From Clostridia bacterium (GTDB taxonomy: Bacteria > Bacillota > Clostridia > Christensenellales > Aristaeellaceae), in contig JAFUGS010000020.1 in NCBI GenBank assembly GCA_017469265.1, positions 1-64,000 on the forward strand: DNA of 64,000 nt. Reading direction: 5' to 3'. The position numbers and the translations under genes were made by a program. This document shows, piece after piece, positions 25,539 through 34,451 of this stretch; position 1 is the stretch's first letter, and every line of letters starts with the position of its first letter. Under the pieces are notes generated by a model, which saw only the letters and a program-made list of their open reading frames with translations, was not told the origin of the DNA and did no database searches.

Positions 25539-26542
25539 ATCGAACGGAATTTCTCCGCCTGCTGGCGGATCATCCTGTGCCTTCCCTGCTGCTCTTTGAG
25601 GGGGAGGAGGAACACCTGAAACATGAAGCGCTGACGCAGCTTCGGAAAAAGATCCTTCCCGAAGGGATGGAGGATCTGAACGAGACCCTGCTGGAAGCGC
25701 CGGATGCCGGTGAAATCATCGCTGCCGCGGAAACCCTTCCCTTTCTGGCGGATCAGCGGCTGATCCTGCTCCGGGATTTTCCCGCCCTGACTGGCCGCGC
25801 GGAAGCGGAGGACAGGCTTCTTTCCTATCTGCCAAATGTTCCGCCCACCGCAGTTCTGCTCTTCTACTGTGCCCAGAAACCGGACGGCCGAAAAAAGCTG
25901 TATCAGGCGATCCGGAAACACGGCGTCATCGTCTCCTTTGATCCGCTGAAAGGCGCTGAACTCACGTCCTTTGTGACGGATGCCTTCCGGCAGCATGGCC
26001 AGGAGTGCGACCAGCGCACCGCGGAGTTTCTGATCTTTACTTCCGGCAGTGACACCAATCAGCTGCTGCGGGAAGTGGAAAAAATCGCCGCCTACCATCC
26101 GGACAGCCCTTTCGTGGACCCGGCGGATGTTCGTACCTTGGCGACCCCTTCCACCGAGGCGAATGTTTTCCAGATGGTGGAGGCCGTTGTCGCCGGGCAG
26201 GAAGCCAGGGCCTTCACGCTGATGCGGGATATGCTCCGGAACGGGGAGGATCGGCTTTTCCTCCTGGCCATGCTGCTGCGCCAGTTCCGCCTGCTTCAGC
26301 ACGTGAAGATCATGCAGTATGAAAAACGGAATCCGGAGTTTATCCGCGCGGCCCTGGGCGTTCCTTCCTTTGCTGCCCAGCAGTATACCCGCCAGGCTGC
26401 CGCCTGGACGGGCCGTCAGGTCAAGGAGGCGGTAGCCCTCTGCCTGGACACGGAGCTGGCTGTCAAGTCGGGAAAACTGAACGCGGAAGGCTCGCTGGAG
26501 GCAGTCATGCTGAAGCTGCTGACCGCCCGGAAAAAGGCCTGA
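25535..26542 (+). CDS. holA: DNA polymerase III subunit delta
   Basis: The clamp-loader delta subunit that opens the sliding clamp. The 335-residue protein has the expected LLFEGEEEHLKHEAL near 18, LRDFPAL near 81 and FTSGSDTNQLLREVEKIAAY near 170. A helical C-terminus ends EAVMLKLLTARKKA. ATG 25535 overlaps the comEC stop (ATGA). comEC followed by holA is the common order. Confidence 0.95.
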   Translation: MNRTEFLRLLADHPVPSLLLFEGEEEHLKHEALTQLRKKILPEGMEDLNETLLEAPDAGEIIAAAETLPFLADQRLILLRDFPALTGRAEAEDRLLSYLPNVPPTAVLLFYCAQKPDGRKKLYQAIRKHGVIVSFDPLKGAELTSFVTDAFRQHGQECDQRTAEFLIFTSGSDTNQLLREVEKIAAYHPDSPFVDPADVRTLATPSTEANVFQMVEAVVAGQEARAFTLMRDMLRNGEDRLFLLAMLLRQFRLLQHVKIMQYEKRNPEFIRAALGVPSFAAQQYTRQAAAWTGRQVKEAVALCLDTELAVKSGKLNAEGSLEAVMLKLLTARKKA

Positions 26543-26579
26543 TATGCAGGAAAAACCATTATAAGTCGTGAATTTTTTA

Positions 26580-26608
26580 TTGCAGAAATTAAATTTTCAT
26601 GATATTAT
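26580..26608 (+). promoter_or_regulatory. Promoter of the Ig-like secreted protein gene
   Basis: TTGCAG (26580-26585), 17-base spacer, TATTAT (26603-26608), in an AT-rich gap of 102 bases after holA. Confidence 0.55.
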
Positions 26609-26644
26609 GATGACAGTTTATAGACATAGGGAGGTCCATGAACC

Positions 26645-27760
26645 ATGAAACGATTGATTTTAGTCCTGATGGTGCTGTGTCTGATGTTCGGCGTCTGCTC
26701 CGTTGCGGCCGCCGCCGTTTCCATCGTGGAGCAGCCGGAAACCATGACCGTCAAAAAGGGCGGCAATGTAACCTTTACCGTAAAGGCAAAAAATGCGGGC
26801 GGTTCCTCCATCACCTGGTACTTTACCAATCCGGTCACCGGTGAGGTTGTCACCGGGAAAAAGCTGTCCACCGCTGTCTCCGGTTTGAAGGTTTCCAATC
26901 CCAACAGCCTGAAGATCACCCTGAAAAAGGTTCCTGAATCCATGCACGGCTGGACGCTGTATTGTCATATCGGCCCCAAGAGCGGCGGCGTGAACACGGA
27001 CACGGTGATGCTGCTGATCGAGGGGATGGAAGTGCCGGACACCCTGGCTACGCTGAATGCGGCGCCCGCTGTTGAAGCTGTCACTGACGCTTCCTCCGCC
27101 TCCATGAAAAACGTAAGCGCGGCCGGGACGGCAGTTGAATCCGCAGCCGTCGCTTCGGAAACCCCCGCTGTTCCCACGGCTACCCCCGTGCCGGAAAAAA
27201 TCGTTATTACCGGCAGCACCAAAATCGAGCTGTATAATGTGGATAGCAAGGGTGAGCCTGTTGGGACAGCCCAGCAGGAGCTGACCTTTGAGGAACCCAC
27301 GGCCAGCTTCTATGTCAAGCTTCCGGACACCACGGAAGGAACCATTCAGTATGTCACCGTGGATTCCGTTCGGCTGACGCCGGATGGGGAGGTGCGCGGC
27401 ATGAGCATTCGCGGCTGGCCGGCTTCCGCCTCCGTCAAGATCAAGGTGCTGAAGCCCGGTGCCGAGGAAGAGCAGACCATTGAATCCCTTCTGCCCCCTC
27501 TGGAATCGGAAGCGCCTGTGGATCCTTCCACGCTGGTGACTGTAACCTGTGAGAATTGTCGCTTCACCGGCTATCACAGCTCCTTCGCCACCTCCGGTCA
27601 GGTGCCCGCTGGCACCACCATCACCGTCGTGGCCAGCGGCGGCATGGTAGCGAAGGGATATACCATCAACGGCGCCAAGAAGGCCACCCACAAGAACGAG
27701 GCAACCTTCCAGCTGGTTGTGGAAGAGGATACCACCATCACCATGCAGAAGCAGAAATAA
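26645..27760 (+). CDS. Secreted Ig-like domain protein
   Basis: A 371-residue exported protein of unknown function. Residues 1-23 form a signal peptide. An Ig-like beta domain at about 25-128 contains VKKGGNVTFTVKAKNAGGSS and ITWYFTNP. An Ala/Pro/Thr-rich linker (TPAVPTATPVPEK) follows, then a beta domain at about 183-285. The C-terminal region is about 90 residues with CENC near 303 and a bacterial-repeat-like end (MVAKGYTINGAKKATHKNEA). No sortase motif or membrane anchor is seen. It has its own promoter and a shared terminator. Confidence 0.8.
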   Translation: MKRLILVLMVLCLMFGVCSVAAAAVSIVEQPETMTVKKGGNVTFTVKAKNAGGSSITWYFTNPVTGEVVTGKKLSTAVSGLKVSNPNSLKITLKKVPESMHGWTLYCHIGPKSGGVNTDTVMLLIEGMEVPDTLATLNAAPAVEAVTDASSASMKNVSAAGTAVESAAVASETPAVPTATPVPEKIVITGSTKIELYNVDSKGEPVGTAQQELTFEEPTASFYVKLPDTTEGTIQYVTVDSVRLTPDGEVRGMSIRGWPASASVKIKVLKPGAEEEQTIESLLPPLESEAPVDPSTLVTVTCENCRFTGYHSSFATSGQVPAGTTITVVASGGMVAKGYTINGAKKATHKNEATFQLVVEEDTTITMQKQK

Positions 27761-27782
27761 TCCCTTTGGGCTCGGCTACATA

Positions 27783-27824
27783 AAAAACCGGGAAGCTGTA
27801 AGCAAACACAGCTCCCGGTTTTTT
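27783..27824. terminator. Bidirectional terminator between convergent genes
   Basis: ACCGGGAAGCTGT pairs with ACAGCTCCCGGT (one A bulged), flanked by AAAAAA on the left and TTTTTT on the right. It can stop transcription from either side. Confidence 0.9.
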
Positions 27825-27831
27825 GTTCTTC

Positions 27832-28482
27832 TTATTTTCCGTTCAGCAGGCCGCCCAGCAGGTCGCCAAGCACCCCGCCGATGCCATCCGCCGCCGTGGC
27901 GCCAGCGGCACTGCTGGCCCCCAGCAGCTTATTAATGGTATCGCCGTACTCACCTTTCAGCACCTTTAGCGCCGCCTTCTTCAGATCAGCAGGCGCCTCC
28001 CGGTAAGCCTCCACCAGTTTCTTTTCCGTGGCGGTCACCTTCATGCTGGTGTTCGCGCCGGCCGGTGTCGTGGTTTTTGCCGTGTTCGTCTTAGCCGCAG
28101 TGGCCTTGGCCGTGGTGGTTTTCGCGGCGGCCTTTTTCGTCGTTGTCTTTGCGGTGATGGTCTTCGCGGCGGTGGCCTTGGCCGCCGTTTTCCCAGCTGT
28201 CGTCTTTGCAGCCGTGGTCTTCGCAGCAGTCTTTGACGTGCCGGTTTTCACCGCGGCAGTCTTCTGATTCTTCGGCGCGTTCACCAGAGAGGACTGGGTC
28301 ACACCACAGGCCACCGCTATTTTCTTCAGCTGAGCCGTAGTCAGATCCGTTTCTCCCCGCTCGCACTTGCTGATATCTGCCGCGCTGAGCCCTTCACCCG
28401 CCGCCCTGGCCAGCTTTTCCTGCGTCAGACCGGCGGCCGTCCTGGCTTCTTTCACCAGGGCGCCAACCTTCTTTTCTGCCAT
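27832..28482 (-). CDS. XRE-type HTH protein with histone-H1-like Lys/Ala/Thr linker
   Basis: A 216-residue protein in four parts. Residues about 8-68 form a Cro/C1-type HTH (LVKEARTAAGLTQEKLARAA and ISKCERGE). Residues about 75-147 are a low-complexity basic tract of KTAAKTTAAKTT-like units, similar to the tails of histone H1-like bacterial proteins. Residues about 150-190 are helical (ATEKKLVEAYREAP), and the last 25 are Gly/Ala/Leu-rich. GGAGGG 9 bases before ATG 28482 fixes the start. The HTH suggests specific DNA binding and the tail a general DNA-coating property; targets are unknown. Confidence 0.8.
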   Translation of the reverse strand: MAEKKVGALVKEARTAAGLTQEKLARAAGEGLSAADISKCERGETDLTTAQLKKIAVACGVTQSSLVNAPKNQKTAAVKTGTSKTAAKTTAAKTTAGKTAAKATAAKTITAKTTTKKAAAKTTTAKATAAKTNTAKTTTPAGANTSMKVTATEKKLVEAYREAPADLKKAALKVLKGEYGDTINKLLGASSAAGATAADGIGGVLGDLLGGLLNGK

Positions 28483-28522
28483 ATTGTGGTTCCCTCCTTC
28501 ACAGGGTTTCTGTTTTTTAGCT

Positions 28523-28551
28523 ATTGTACACCTGTTTCTCCCATTTGAAAA
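28523..28551 (-). promoter_or_regulatory. Promoter of the HTH/histone-like gene
   Basis: Minus strand TTTTCA (28551-28546), 17-base spacer, TACAAT (28528-28523) with an extended -10 TG. Confidence 0.5.
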
Positions 28552-28561
28552 CCCTGCGTAC

Positions 28562-28592
28562 AAAAAAAGGAGCACCGCACAGGATGCTCCTT
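28562..28592 (-). terminator. Terminator after glgP
   Basis: On the minus strand AAGGAGCA/TGCTCCTT (8 pairs, 10-base loop) is followed by TTTTT, 19 bases after the glgP stop. Confidence 0.88.
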
Positions 28593-28610
28593 CTGAGAAG
28601 GCCATGCTTC

Positions 28611-31097
28611 TTATTTCTCTTTCTTTTCCGTCTTGGATCCATGCAGCCGGCCCATGGGCTCCAGATGCCAGATCAGGTCGTTGTACTCTGTAATCGTCCG
28701 GTCGGAAGAGAAGATACCGCTCATGGCTGTATTGGTCACGGCCATCTTCAGCCACTTTTTCCGGTTCGCGTAATCCTTGTTCAGACGGCGCTGCGCCATG
28801 GAGTAGGACCCGAAGTCCTTCAGTACGAAATAGTTGTCCCCCATGGATCCCCAGTCACCCAGCAGCAGGCTGTGATACAGATCCTGAAGCACGGAAGGGT
28901 TCTCCGGAATCAGCGTGCCGTCAATCATCTGGGTCATGGCCAGGCGCACTTCCTGATTGCTCTCGAAAATGCTCATGGGATTATAGTTGTGTTCCCGGTA
29001 CATGTCCAGCACGGTATCGCTGCGCATGTCGAATATGTAGATGTTTTCCATGCCCACCTGCTCGCTGATTTCGACATTGGCGCCATCCATGGTACCGATG
29101 GTTACAGCGCCGTTCATCATGAATTTCATGTTGCCGGTGCCGCTGGCCTCCTTGCTGGCAGTGCTCAGCTGTTCAGAGACCTCCGCCGCGGGAATCAGCA
29201 CTTCTGCGCTGCTCACGTCATAGTTTTCCAGGAAAACAACCTGAAGCATCTTCCGGGCCCGGGGATGAGCCTCGATCAGCCTGCTCAGCGCACAGATCAT
29301 GCGGATGGTCTGCTTCGCCCGGTAGTATCCGGGGCTGGCCTTTGCGCCGAAGATAAACACCCGGGGTTCCATGGTGAAGCTCTCGTCGTTCACAATCCGG
29401 TTATACAGCACCAGAATGTGCAGGGCGTTCAGCATCTGCCGCTTATACTCATGAAGCCGTTTCGCCTGAACGTCGAAAATGAAATCGGGATCCACGATTA
29501 CATTCTGCCGTTCCTTCAGCAGGGCCGCCAGGCGTTCCTTGTTCTGATGCTTGATGGCGTCGAACTTGTCCCGGAAGGCTGCGTCATCCGCGAAAGGCAG
29601 CAGCTCGCTGAGCAGCTCAGGCTCCTTGATCCACTTGTCCCCGATGCTCTCCGTGATCAGGTCCGTCAGCCTGGGGTTGCAGCTCATCAGCCAGCGGCGA
29701 TGTGTAATCCCGTTGGTAATGGCGCTGAATTTTTCCGGCATCACCTTGTAGTAATCCCGGAAGGTATCTGTTTTGAGAATCTCCCCATGCAGCTGGCTCA
29801 CGCCGTTCACGCTGTAGCTCATGGCCACGCACATGTTCGCCATATGCACGTTGTCGTAGCTGACGATGGCCATGTTGGCGATCCGATCCCAGTCCCCAGG
29901 GAAGGCGTTCCACAGCCGCTCACAGAGCCTGCGGTTCATCTCACAGATGATCTGATAGCAGCGGGGCAGCAGATTCTCCACCATATGCACCGGCCACTTT
30001 TCCAGCGCCTCCGCCATGATGGTGTGGTTCGTATAGGCCACGGTCTTCTGGACGATGGCGCTGGCTTCATCCCATCCCAGGCCTTCCTCGTCAATCAGAA
30101 TCCGCATCAGCTCGGGGATGGCCATCCCCGGATGGGTGTCATTGATGTGAATGATTACCTTCTCGGGCAGTTTGGAGAAATCATTGCCAAAGGTCTTCTT
30201 GAATTCCTTGATGATGTACTGCAGGCTGGCGCTGACAAAGAAGTAGTGCTGCTTCAGCCGGAGCATCTTGCCCTCGTGATGCTTATCCTCGGGGTAAAGC
30301 ACCTTGCTGATGGTTTCCGCCAGCTCGATTTCCTCGCTGGCCTGCACATAGCGGCCCTCGCCGAAGCTGTTCAGGTCAATCTTTTTCGGGCTGCGGGCGC
30401 TCCACATCCGCAGCGGATTCACCGTGGACGTGTCATAGCCGACGATGGGCATGTCGTAAGGCACCGCTTCCACCGTATAATAATCCCGGGTCACATACCG
30501 CTTCCGCCCGTTGATCTCCACCTCTTCCACATGGCCGCCGAAATGGATCTCACAGGTGTCCTGCATGACCGCGCTTTCCCACGCGTTACCGTTATCCAGC
30601 CAGCTGTCCGGCAGTTCCACCTGCTGCCCGTCCACGATCTTCTGGCGGAAAAGGCCGTACTCATAACGGATGGTACAGCCCATGGCGGGAAGATCCAGGC
30701 TGCTGAGGCTGTCCATGAAGCAGGCAGCCAGCCGGCCCAGGCCGCCATTGCCCAGCCCGGGCTCCGGCTCTTCCTTCAGCACATCGCGGATGTCAATGCC
30801 CAGCTCCTGCAGCGCTTCCGTATATTCCTTGCTGGAGACCAGGTTCAGCATATTGGTGTACATGCTGCGGCCCATCAGGAATTCCACGCTCAGATAGTAA
30901 AGGCGCTTGGTCTTGCTCTTTTTCCGTTCTTCCCGGCTCAGCATGTATTTCTGCATGATCTGATCCCGGACGGTCGAGGCGACAGCCCGATAAATCTGAT
31001 GCTTGGTCGCTTCCTCAATGGTCAGGCCATTGTAGCGCTGCACCTTGCCGACGATGGATTTTTTGATGGATTCCTTATCAAACTTGGTAGCTGGCAT
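28611..31097 (-). CDS. glgP: Glycogen/starch phosphorylase
   Basis: Releases glucose-1-phosphate from alpha-1,4-glucans using phosphate and pyridoxal phosphate. The 828-residue protein covers the whole family. GNGGLGRLAACF lies near 118-129, and the PLP-lysine region EASGTGNMKFMMNGA is near 645-660. GAKASPGYYRAK and KRLHEYKRQ are also present. ATG 31097 follows GGAGG by 6 bases; an in-frame ATG at 31121 lacks a ribosome site. It is transcribed alone, and no other glycogen gene is in the window. Confidence 0.96.
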   Translation of the reverse strand: MPATKFDKESIKKSIVGKVQRYNGLTIEEATKHQIYRAVASTVRDQIMQKYMLSREERKKSKTKRLYYLSVEFLMGRSMYTNMLNLVSSKEYTEALQELGIDIRDVLKEEPEPGLGNGGLGRLAACFMDSLSSLDLPAMGCTIRYEYGLFRQKIVDGQQVELPDSWLDNGNAWESAVMQDTCEIHFGGHVEEVEINGRKRYVTRDYYTVEAVPYDMPIVGYDTSTVNPLRMWSARSPKKIDLNSFGEGRYVQASEEIELAETISKVLYPEDKHHEGKMLRLKQHYFFVSASLQYIIKEFKKTFGNDFSKLPEKVIIHINDTHPGMAIPELMRILIDEEGLGWDEASAIVQKTVAYTNHTIMAEALEKWPVHMVENLLPRCYQIICEMNRRLCERLWNAFPGDWDRIANMAIVSYDNVHMANMCVAMSYSVNGVSQLHGEILKTDTFRDYYKVMPEKFSAITNGITHRRWLMSCNPRLTDLITESIGDKWIKEPELLSELLPFADDAAFRDKFDAIKHQNKERLAALLKERQNVIVDPDFIFDVQAKRLHEYKRQMLNALHILVLYNRIVNDESFTMEPRVFIFGAKASPGYYRAKQTIRMICALSRLIEAHPRARKMLQVVFLENYDVSSAEVLIPAAEVSEQLSTASKEASGTGNMKFMMNGAVTIGTMDGANVEISEQVGMENIYIFDMRSDTVLDMYREHNYNPMSIFESNQEVRLAMTQMIDGTLIPENPSVLQDLYHSLLLGDWGSMGDNYFVLKDFGSYSMAQRRLNKDYANRKKWLKMAVTNTAMSGIFSSDRTITEYNDLIWHLEPMGRLHGSKTEKKEK

Positions 31098-31149
31098 GGG
31101 ATCCTCCTTCTTTTTGCCCATTCAGGAGCGCAAAAACGCCCCATTTCTC

Positions 31150-31178
31150 AGTATAACGCATAATCTGACATCTGACAA
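31150..31178 (-). promoter_or_regulatory. glgP promoter
   Basis: Minus strand TTGTCA (31178-31173), 17-base spacer, TATACT (31155-31150). Confidence 0.75.
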
Positions 31179-31215
31179 GTCGGCACCTCAAAAAACAGGA
31201 GAAAAACGGCTGTTT

Positions 31216-32136
31216 TCAGGGATGATGCGCAAACCATTGTTCCGTGGCCCGCTGATCCGCCTGAATCTGATGAATCAGCGCCTCCACATTCTGAAAATGT
31301 ATTTCTCCGCGAAGATGATGCAGCAGCTCCACCCGGGCTTCCTGTCCGTACAGGTTCATCTCCATATGCAGGGCGTGGGCTTCCACCGTGACCTGCCCGG
31401 AAGGAATGGTGGGCTGCAGGCCGATGTTGACCACCGCCGGCCAGCTCCGCCCACCGCTTCGCAGCGTGCAGACATACACCCCGAAGGCAGGAAGCTGCTT
31501 CCGCCCATCGGTCTGGATATTTGCAGTTGGAAAGCCGATCCGGCTTCCTTCATGCTTGCCGTTGACCACCTGTCCGCAGATCGCGTAAGGGATCCCCAGC
31601 ATGTCCCGGGCTTCCTCCGCTTTTCCCTGAAGCAGCTTTTCCCGGATGGCGCTGGAAGAAATGATCTCCCCCGCTTCCGTCCGTACAGGTGGCACAATGT
31701 GCACCGTGTATCCCGCCGTCTTCCCGTCTTTCTCCAGCATCGCCGCGTTTCCCCGTCCCCGTCGTCCGAAGGAATAATTCCATCCGGCGACCACAGCCTG
31801 CAGATCACACATGCCTCTCAGCTTTTTCAAAAAAGCCTCCGGCTCCGTTTCCGCGGTCTCCCGGGTGAAGGGTAGAATCTGCAGCTCATCCACACCGCAG
31901 GCCATCATCCGTTCCGCCTGTTCCTTCCCTACGGTCAGCAGTCCAGGAGCCGCTTCCGGCCGCAGCACCTCCAGCGGATGCCGGTCAAAGGTGCATACCC
32001 GGAGGCGGGCGCCTTTTTCCGCCGCCAGCCGCTTTCCTTCCAGGATCAGCCGCTGATGTCCGCGGTGTACGCCGTCAAAGGTTCCCAGCGCCAGCACAAG
32101 GGGACCCGTTTTTTCCATGGATGTGATGATGTTCAT
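31216..32136 (-). CDS. ribF: Bifunctional riboflavin kinase/FAD synthetase RibF
   Basis: Converts riboflavin to FMN and then FAD. Of its 306 residues the N-terminal adenylyltransferase domain has LGTFDGVHRGHQRLI near 17-31, and ISSSAIRE near 160. The C-terminal kinase domain has GFPTANIQ near 205. ATG 32136 overlaps the truB stop (ATGA). It ends the rimP-infB operon; an A/T-only hairpin (AAAACAG/CTGTTTT then TTT, about 31190-31217) may be a weak terminator. Confidence 0.95.
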   Translation of the reverse strand: MNIITSMEKTGPLVLALGTFDGVHRGHQRLILEGKRLAAEKGARLRVCTFDRHPLEVLRPEAAPGLLTVGKEQAERMMACGVDELQILPFTRETAETEPEAFLKKLRGMCDLQAVVAGWNYSFGRRGRGNAAMLEKDGKTAGYTVHIVPPVRTEAGEIISSSAIREKLLQGKAEEARDMLGIPYAICGQVVNGKHEGSRIGFPTANIQTDGRKQLPAFGVYVCTLRSGGRSWPAVVNIGLQPTIPSGQVTVEAHALHMEMNLYGQEARVELLHHLRGEIHFQNVEALIHQIQADQRATEQWFAHHP

Positions 32137-33062
32137 TTCGTTCCGTTCTCCCCCGGGCTCATATTCTCTTCTTTTTCCGGGGGCATCTGTGCGCGCCAGG
32201 TCAGGGTGTCCCCCTGCCGCTGAGCGATTCCCCAGAAGTCGCCTTCCAGATATACCCGGGTGATTTCTCCCTCCTCCACCGCGTCTCCCCACATATCACG
32301 CAGCGGCAATGCAGCGCCGGCGGACACCTTTCGTTCCAGCCCGGGATCGGCGTTCATCCTTGGGAGATGGTCAATCGGCGCATCCAGCGAAAGCAGCCGC
32401 TCCGTCAGTCGCCCCGCCTCTCCCAGGCGCCGGGCTTCCTCCGGATCCATGGCATCCGCCAGTCGAAAGAAACCGCTTTCCGTCCGGATCAGGCTCCGCA
32501 TATGCGCGGGGCAGCCGCAGAGCTTCCCCAAATCGTGACAGATGGAGCGAATATAGGTTCCCCGGCCGCAGGCAATCCGCAGCCGTACCCCATGATCTGG
32601 TTCTTCTCCCAGGATCTCGATCCGTTCCACATGCACCATCCGCTCCGGCACAGCAACCTGTTCTCCTTTTCGGGCCAGCGCGTACAGCCGCTTCCCATTC
32701 ACCTTGATAGCGCTGTACATGCTGGGAGTCTGCCGGATCTCCCCTGTCAGCTGGCTCAGCACGCCTTCGATCCGGGTGAGAGAGGGATACTGATTTCCTG
32801 TTTCCAGAACCTGTCCCGTCGCGTCCTGGGTATCCGTGGCGGCGCCAAAGGCGCAGACGGTTACATATTCCTTCCGCTTGTCCACCAGATAATCAAACAG
32901 CCGCGTAGCCCTTCCCACCATGATGGGAAGTACCCCCGCGGCCATCGGATCCAGCGTGCCGGCATGGCCGACCCGCTTTTCGCCCGTCAGGCGCTTCAGC
33001 ACCCCCACCACGGCAGCGCTGGACATCCCGGCTGGCTTATTGATGTTAAAAAACCCGTTCAT
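32133..33062 (-). CDS. truB: tRNA pseudouridine(55) synthase TruB
   Basis: Makes pseudouridine 55 in the T loop. The 309-residue protein opens GFFNINKPAGMSS and carries the catalytic aspartate in HAGTLDPMAAGVLP near 33-46. RMVHVERIEIL and CGRGTYIRSICHDLG are further family motifs. A C-terminal PUA-like domain is present. It overlaps ribF by 4 bases. Confidence 0.95.
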   Translation of the reverse strand: MNGFFNINKPAGMSSAAVVGVLKRLTGEKRVGHAGTLDPMAAGVLPIMVGRATRLFDYLVDKRKEYVTVCAFGAATDTQDATGQVLETGNQYPSLTRIEGVLSQLTGEIRQTPSMYSAIKVNGKRLYALARKGEQVAVPERMVHVERIEILGEEPDHGVRLRIACGRGTYIRSICHDLGKLCGCPAHMRSLIRTESGFFRLADAMDPEEARRLGEAGRLTERLLSLDAPIDHLPRMNADPGLERKVSAGAALPLRDMWGDAVEEGEITRVYLEGDFWGIAQRQGDTLTWRAQMPPEKEENMSPGENGTK

Positions 33063-33074
33063 TTGTCTCTTTCT

Positions 33075-34061
33075 TCAGGCCTGTTTATCCGCCAGTTGTG
33101 ACCGGAGATGGGCTGCCATTTCCCGCAGCACCACCCTGGTGGTCGCCTCCAGGGTTCCTTCCATGCTGATGCCGGCCGCCTGCGCGTGGCCGCCGCCGCC
33201 AAGCTTCGCGGCGACCGCGTCCACCGTCAGGGGCGCCCTGGCGCGAAGGCTGAATTTGATGCTCCCGTCATCGTTTTCCCGCGCCAGCACCGCCATGAGG
33301 GTTCCTTTGGTCTCCAGGCCGAAATTCACCACCGTATCCGCGTGCTCGCTCAGCGCGCCGCAGGCCCGGAAGTCTGCCCGGGTCAGCTTCATCACCGCGA
33401 TCCGATCCTCCTCCTCACGCCACATACCTTCAATCGCCCGCCCCAGCAGTTTCAGCTGGGCCATGCTGCGCTGGCGGAAGAGGAGCATATTCAGGTCTGC
33501 CAGGGGAAGCCCGGCCTTCACCAGTTCACCCATGACCTGGAAGGCTTCCGCGTTGGTGCAGTCAAAGCTGAAGTTTCCGGTATCCGTGCTGATGCCCGCG
33601 TACAGACAGGTAGCAATCTCCCGATTCAGCGGCACGCCCAATGCCCGCATCTGCTCCCAGAGCACGGCGCAGGTGGCGGCGGCTTCCCCGTCGACGCTGT
33701 TCACTTCCGTATATCCCGGGTTGGTACCGTGGTGATCGATCTGGGCGGCATGGGCGCAGCAGCGCATCAGCTCCGCGCCGCTGCCCAGTCGGGCCGGATC
33801 GCTGACGTCCACGGCCAGAAACAGGTCGTATTTTCCCTTATTGGTCTCCGGGCGGCGGATTTCCGTTACCCCCGGCAGGAAGGAAAGATCGTCCGGCACC
33901 TTGTCCTGACAGAAAACGGAGACCTTTTTTCCCATCTCCCGCAGAATCAGGCGCATGGCCAGCGCGCTGCCGATCGTATCCCCGTCCGGGCTGATATGAC
34001 AGCAGATGCAGACGCTGTCCGCCATCCGGACCGCGGCCGCGATTCCCTCTGGATTTCTCAT
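33075..34061 (-). CDS. nrnA: Bifunctional oligoribonuclease/PAP phosphatase NrnA
   Basis: A DHH/DHHA1 phosphoesterase that degrades short RNAs and removes the 3' phosphate from pAp. The 328 residues carry HISPDGDTIGSALA near 22, DVSDPAR near 84, the DHH motif in IDHHGTN near 107 and the substrate loop GGGGHAQAAG near 288. ATG 34061 overlaps the rbfA stop by 4 bases. Confidence 0.94.
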   Translation of the reverse strand: MRNPEGIAAAVRMADSVCICCHISPDGDTIGSALAMRLILREMGKKVSVFCQDKVPDDLSFLPGVTEIRRPETNKGKYDLFLAVDVSDPARLGSGAELMRCCAHAAQIDHHGTNPGYTEVNSVDGEAAATCAVLWEQMRALGVPLNREIATCLYAGISTDTGNFSFDCTNAEAFQVMGELVKAGLPLADLNMLLFRQRSMAQLKLLGRAIEGMWREEEDRIAVMKLTRADFRACGALSEHADTVVNFGLETKGTLMAVLARENDDGSIKFSLRARAPLTVDAVAAKLGGGGHAQAAGISMEGTLEATTRVVLREMAAHLRSQLADKQA

Positions 34062-34450
34062 GCGTTCTCCTCCGGTTCGGGAGAAGTTCCTTCTTCCCCC
34101 TGATCCGCGATGCCTGTTTCCGCCAGGACCTTCGCAATATGGACACCATAGGCGATATTCCGGTCGCTGAAAAAGAGCAGCTCGGGGCTGGAGCGGATGA
34201 TCATCCTTTTCCCCAGCACCCGCCGAAGATAGCCCTTCGCGTTTTTCAACGCCTCGATCAGGGGCTCCCGCTTCTCATCCTCCAGCACGCTGACATATAT
34301 CTTGGCGAAGCGCAGGTCTCCTGTCACCTCCGCCCGGGTAATGCTCCAGGTTCCGTCAATGCGGGGATCATTCAGCTCCTCCCGGATGATGGCGTCCAGT
34401 TCCCGCCGCACTTCCTCCGAAATACGGTCAATTCTCTGAAATGCTTTCAT
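34058..34450 (-). CDS. rbfA: 30S ribosome-binding factor RbfA
   Basis: A cold-adaptation 16S maturation factor. The 130-residue protein has the KH-like fold with RISEEVRRELDAIIREELNDPRI at the N-terminus and AKIYVSVLEDEKR near 50. ATG 34450 lies 1 base after the infB stop codon (34452-34454). Confidence 0.95.
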   Translation of the reverse strand: MKAFQRIDRISEEVRRELDAIIREELNDPRIDGTWSITRAEVTGDLRFAKIYVSVLEDEKREPLIEALKNAKGYLRRVLGKRMIIRSSPELLFFSDRNIAYGVHIAKVLAETGIADQGEEGTSPEPEENA

Positions 34451-34451
34451 C

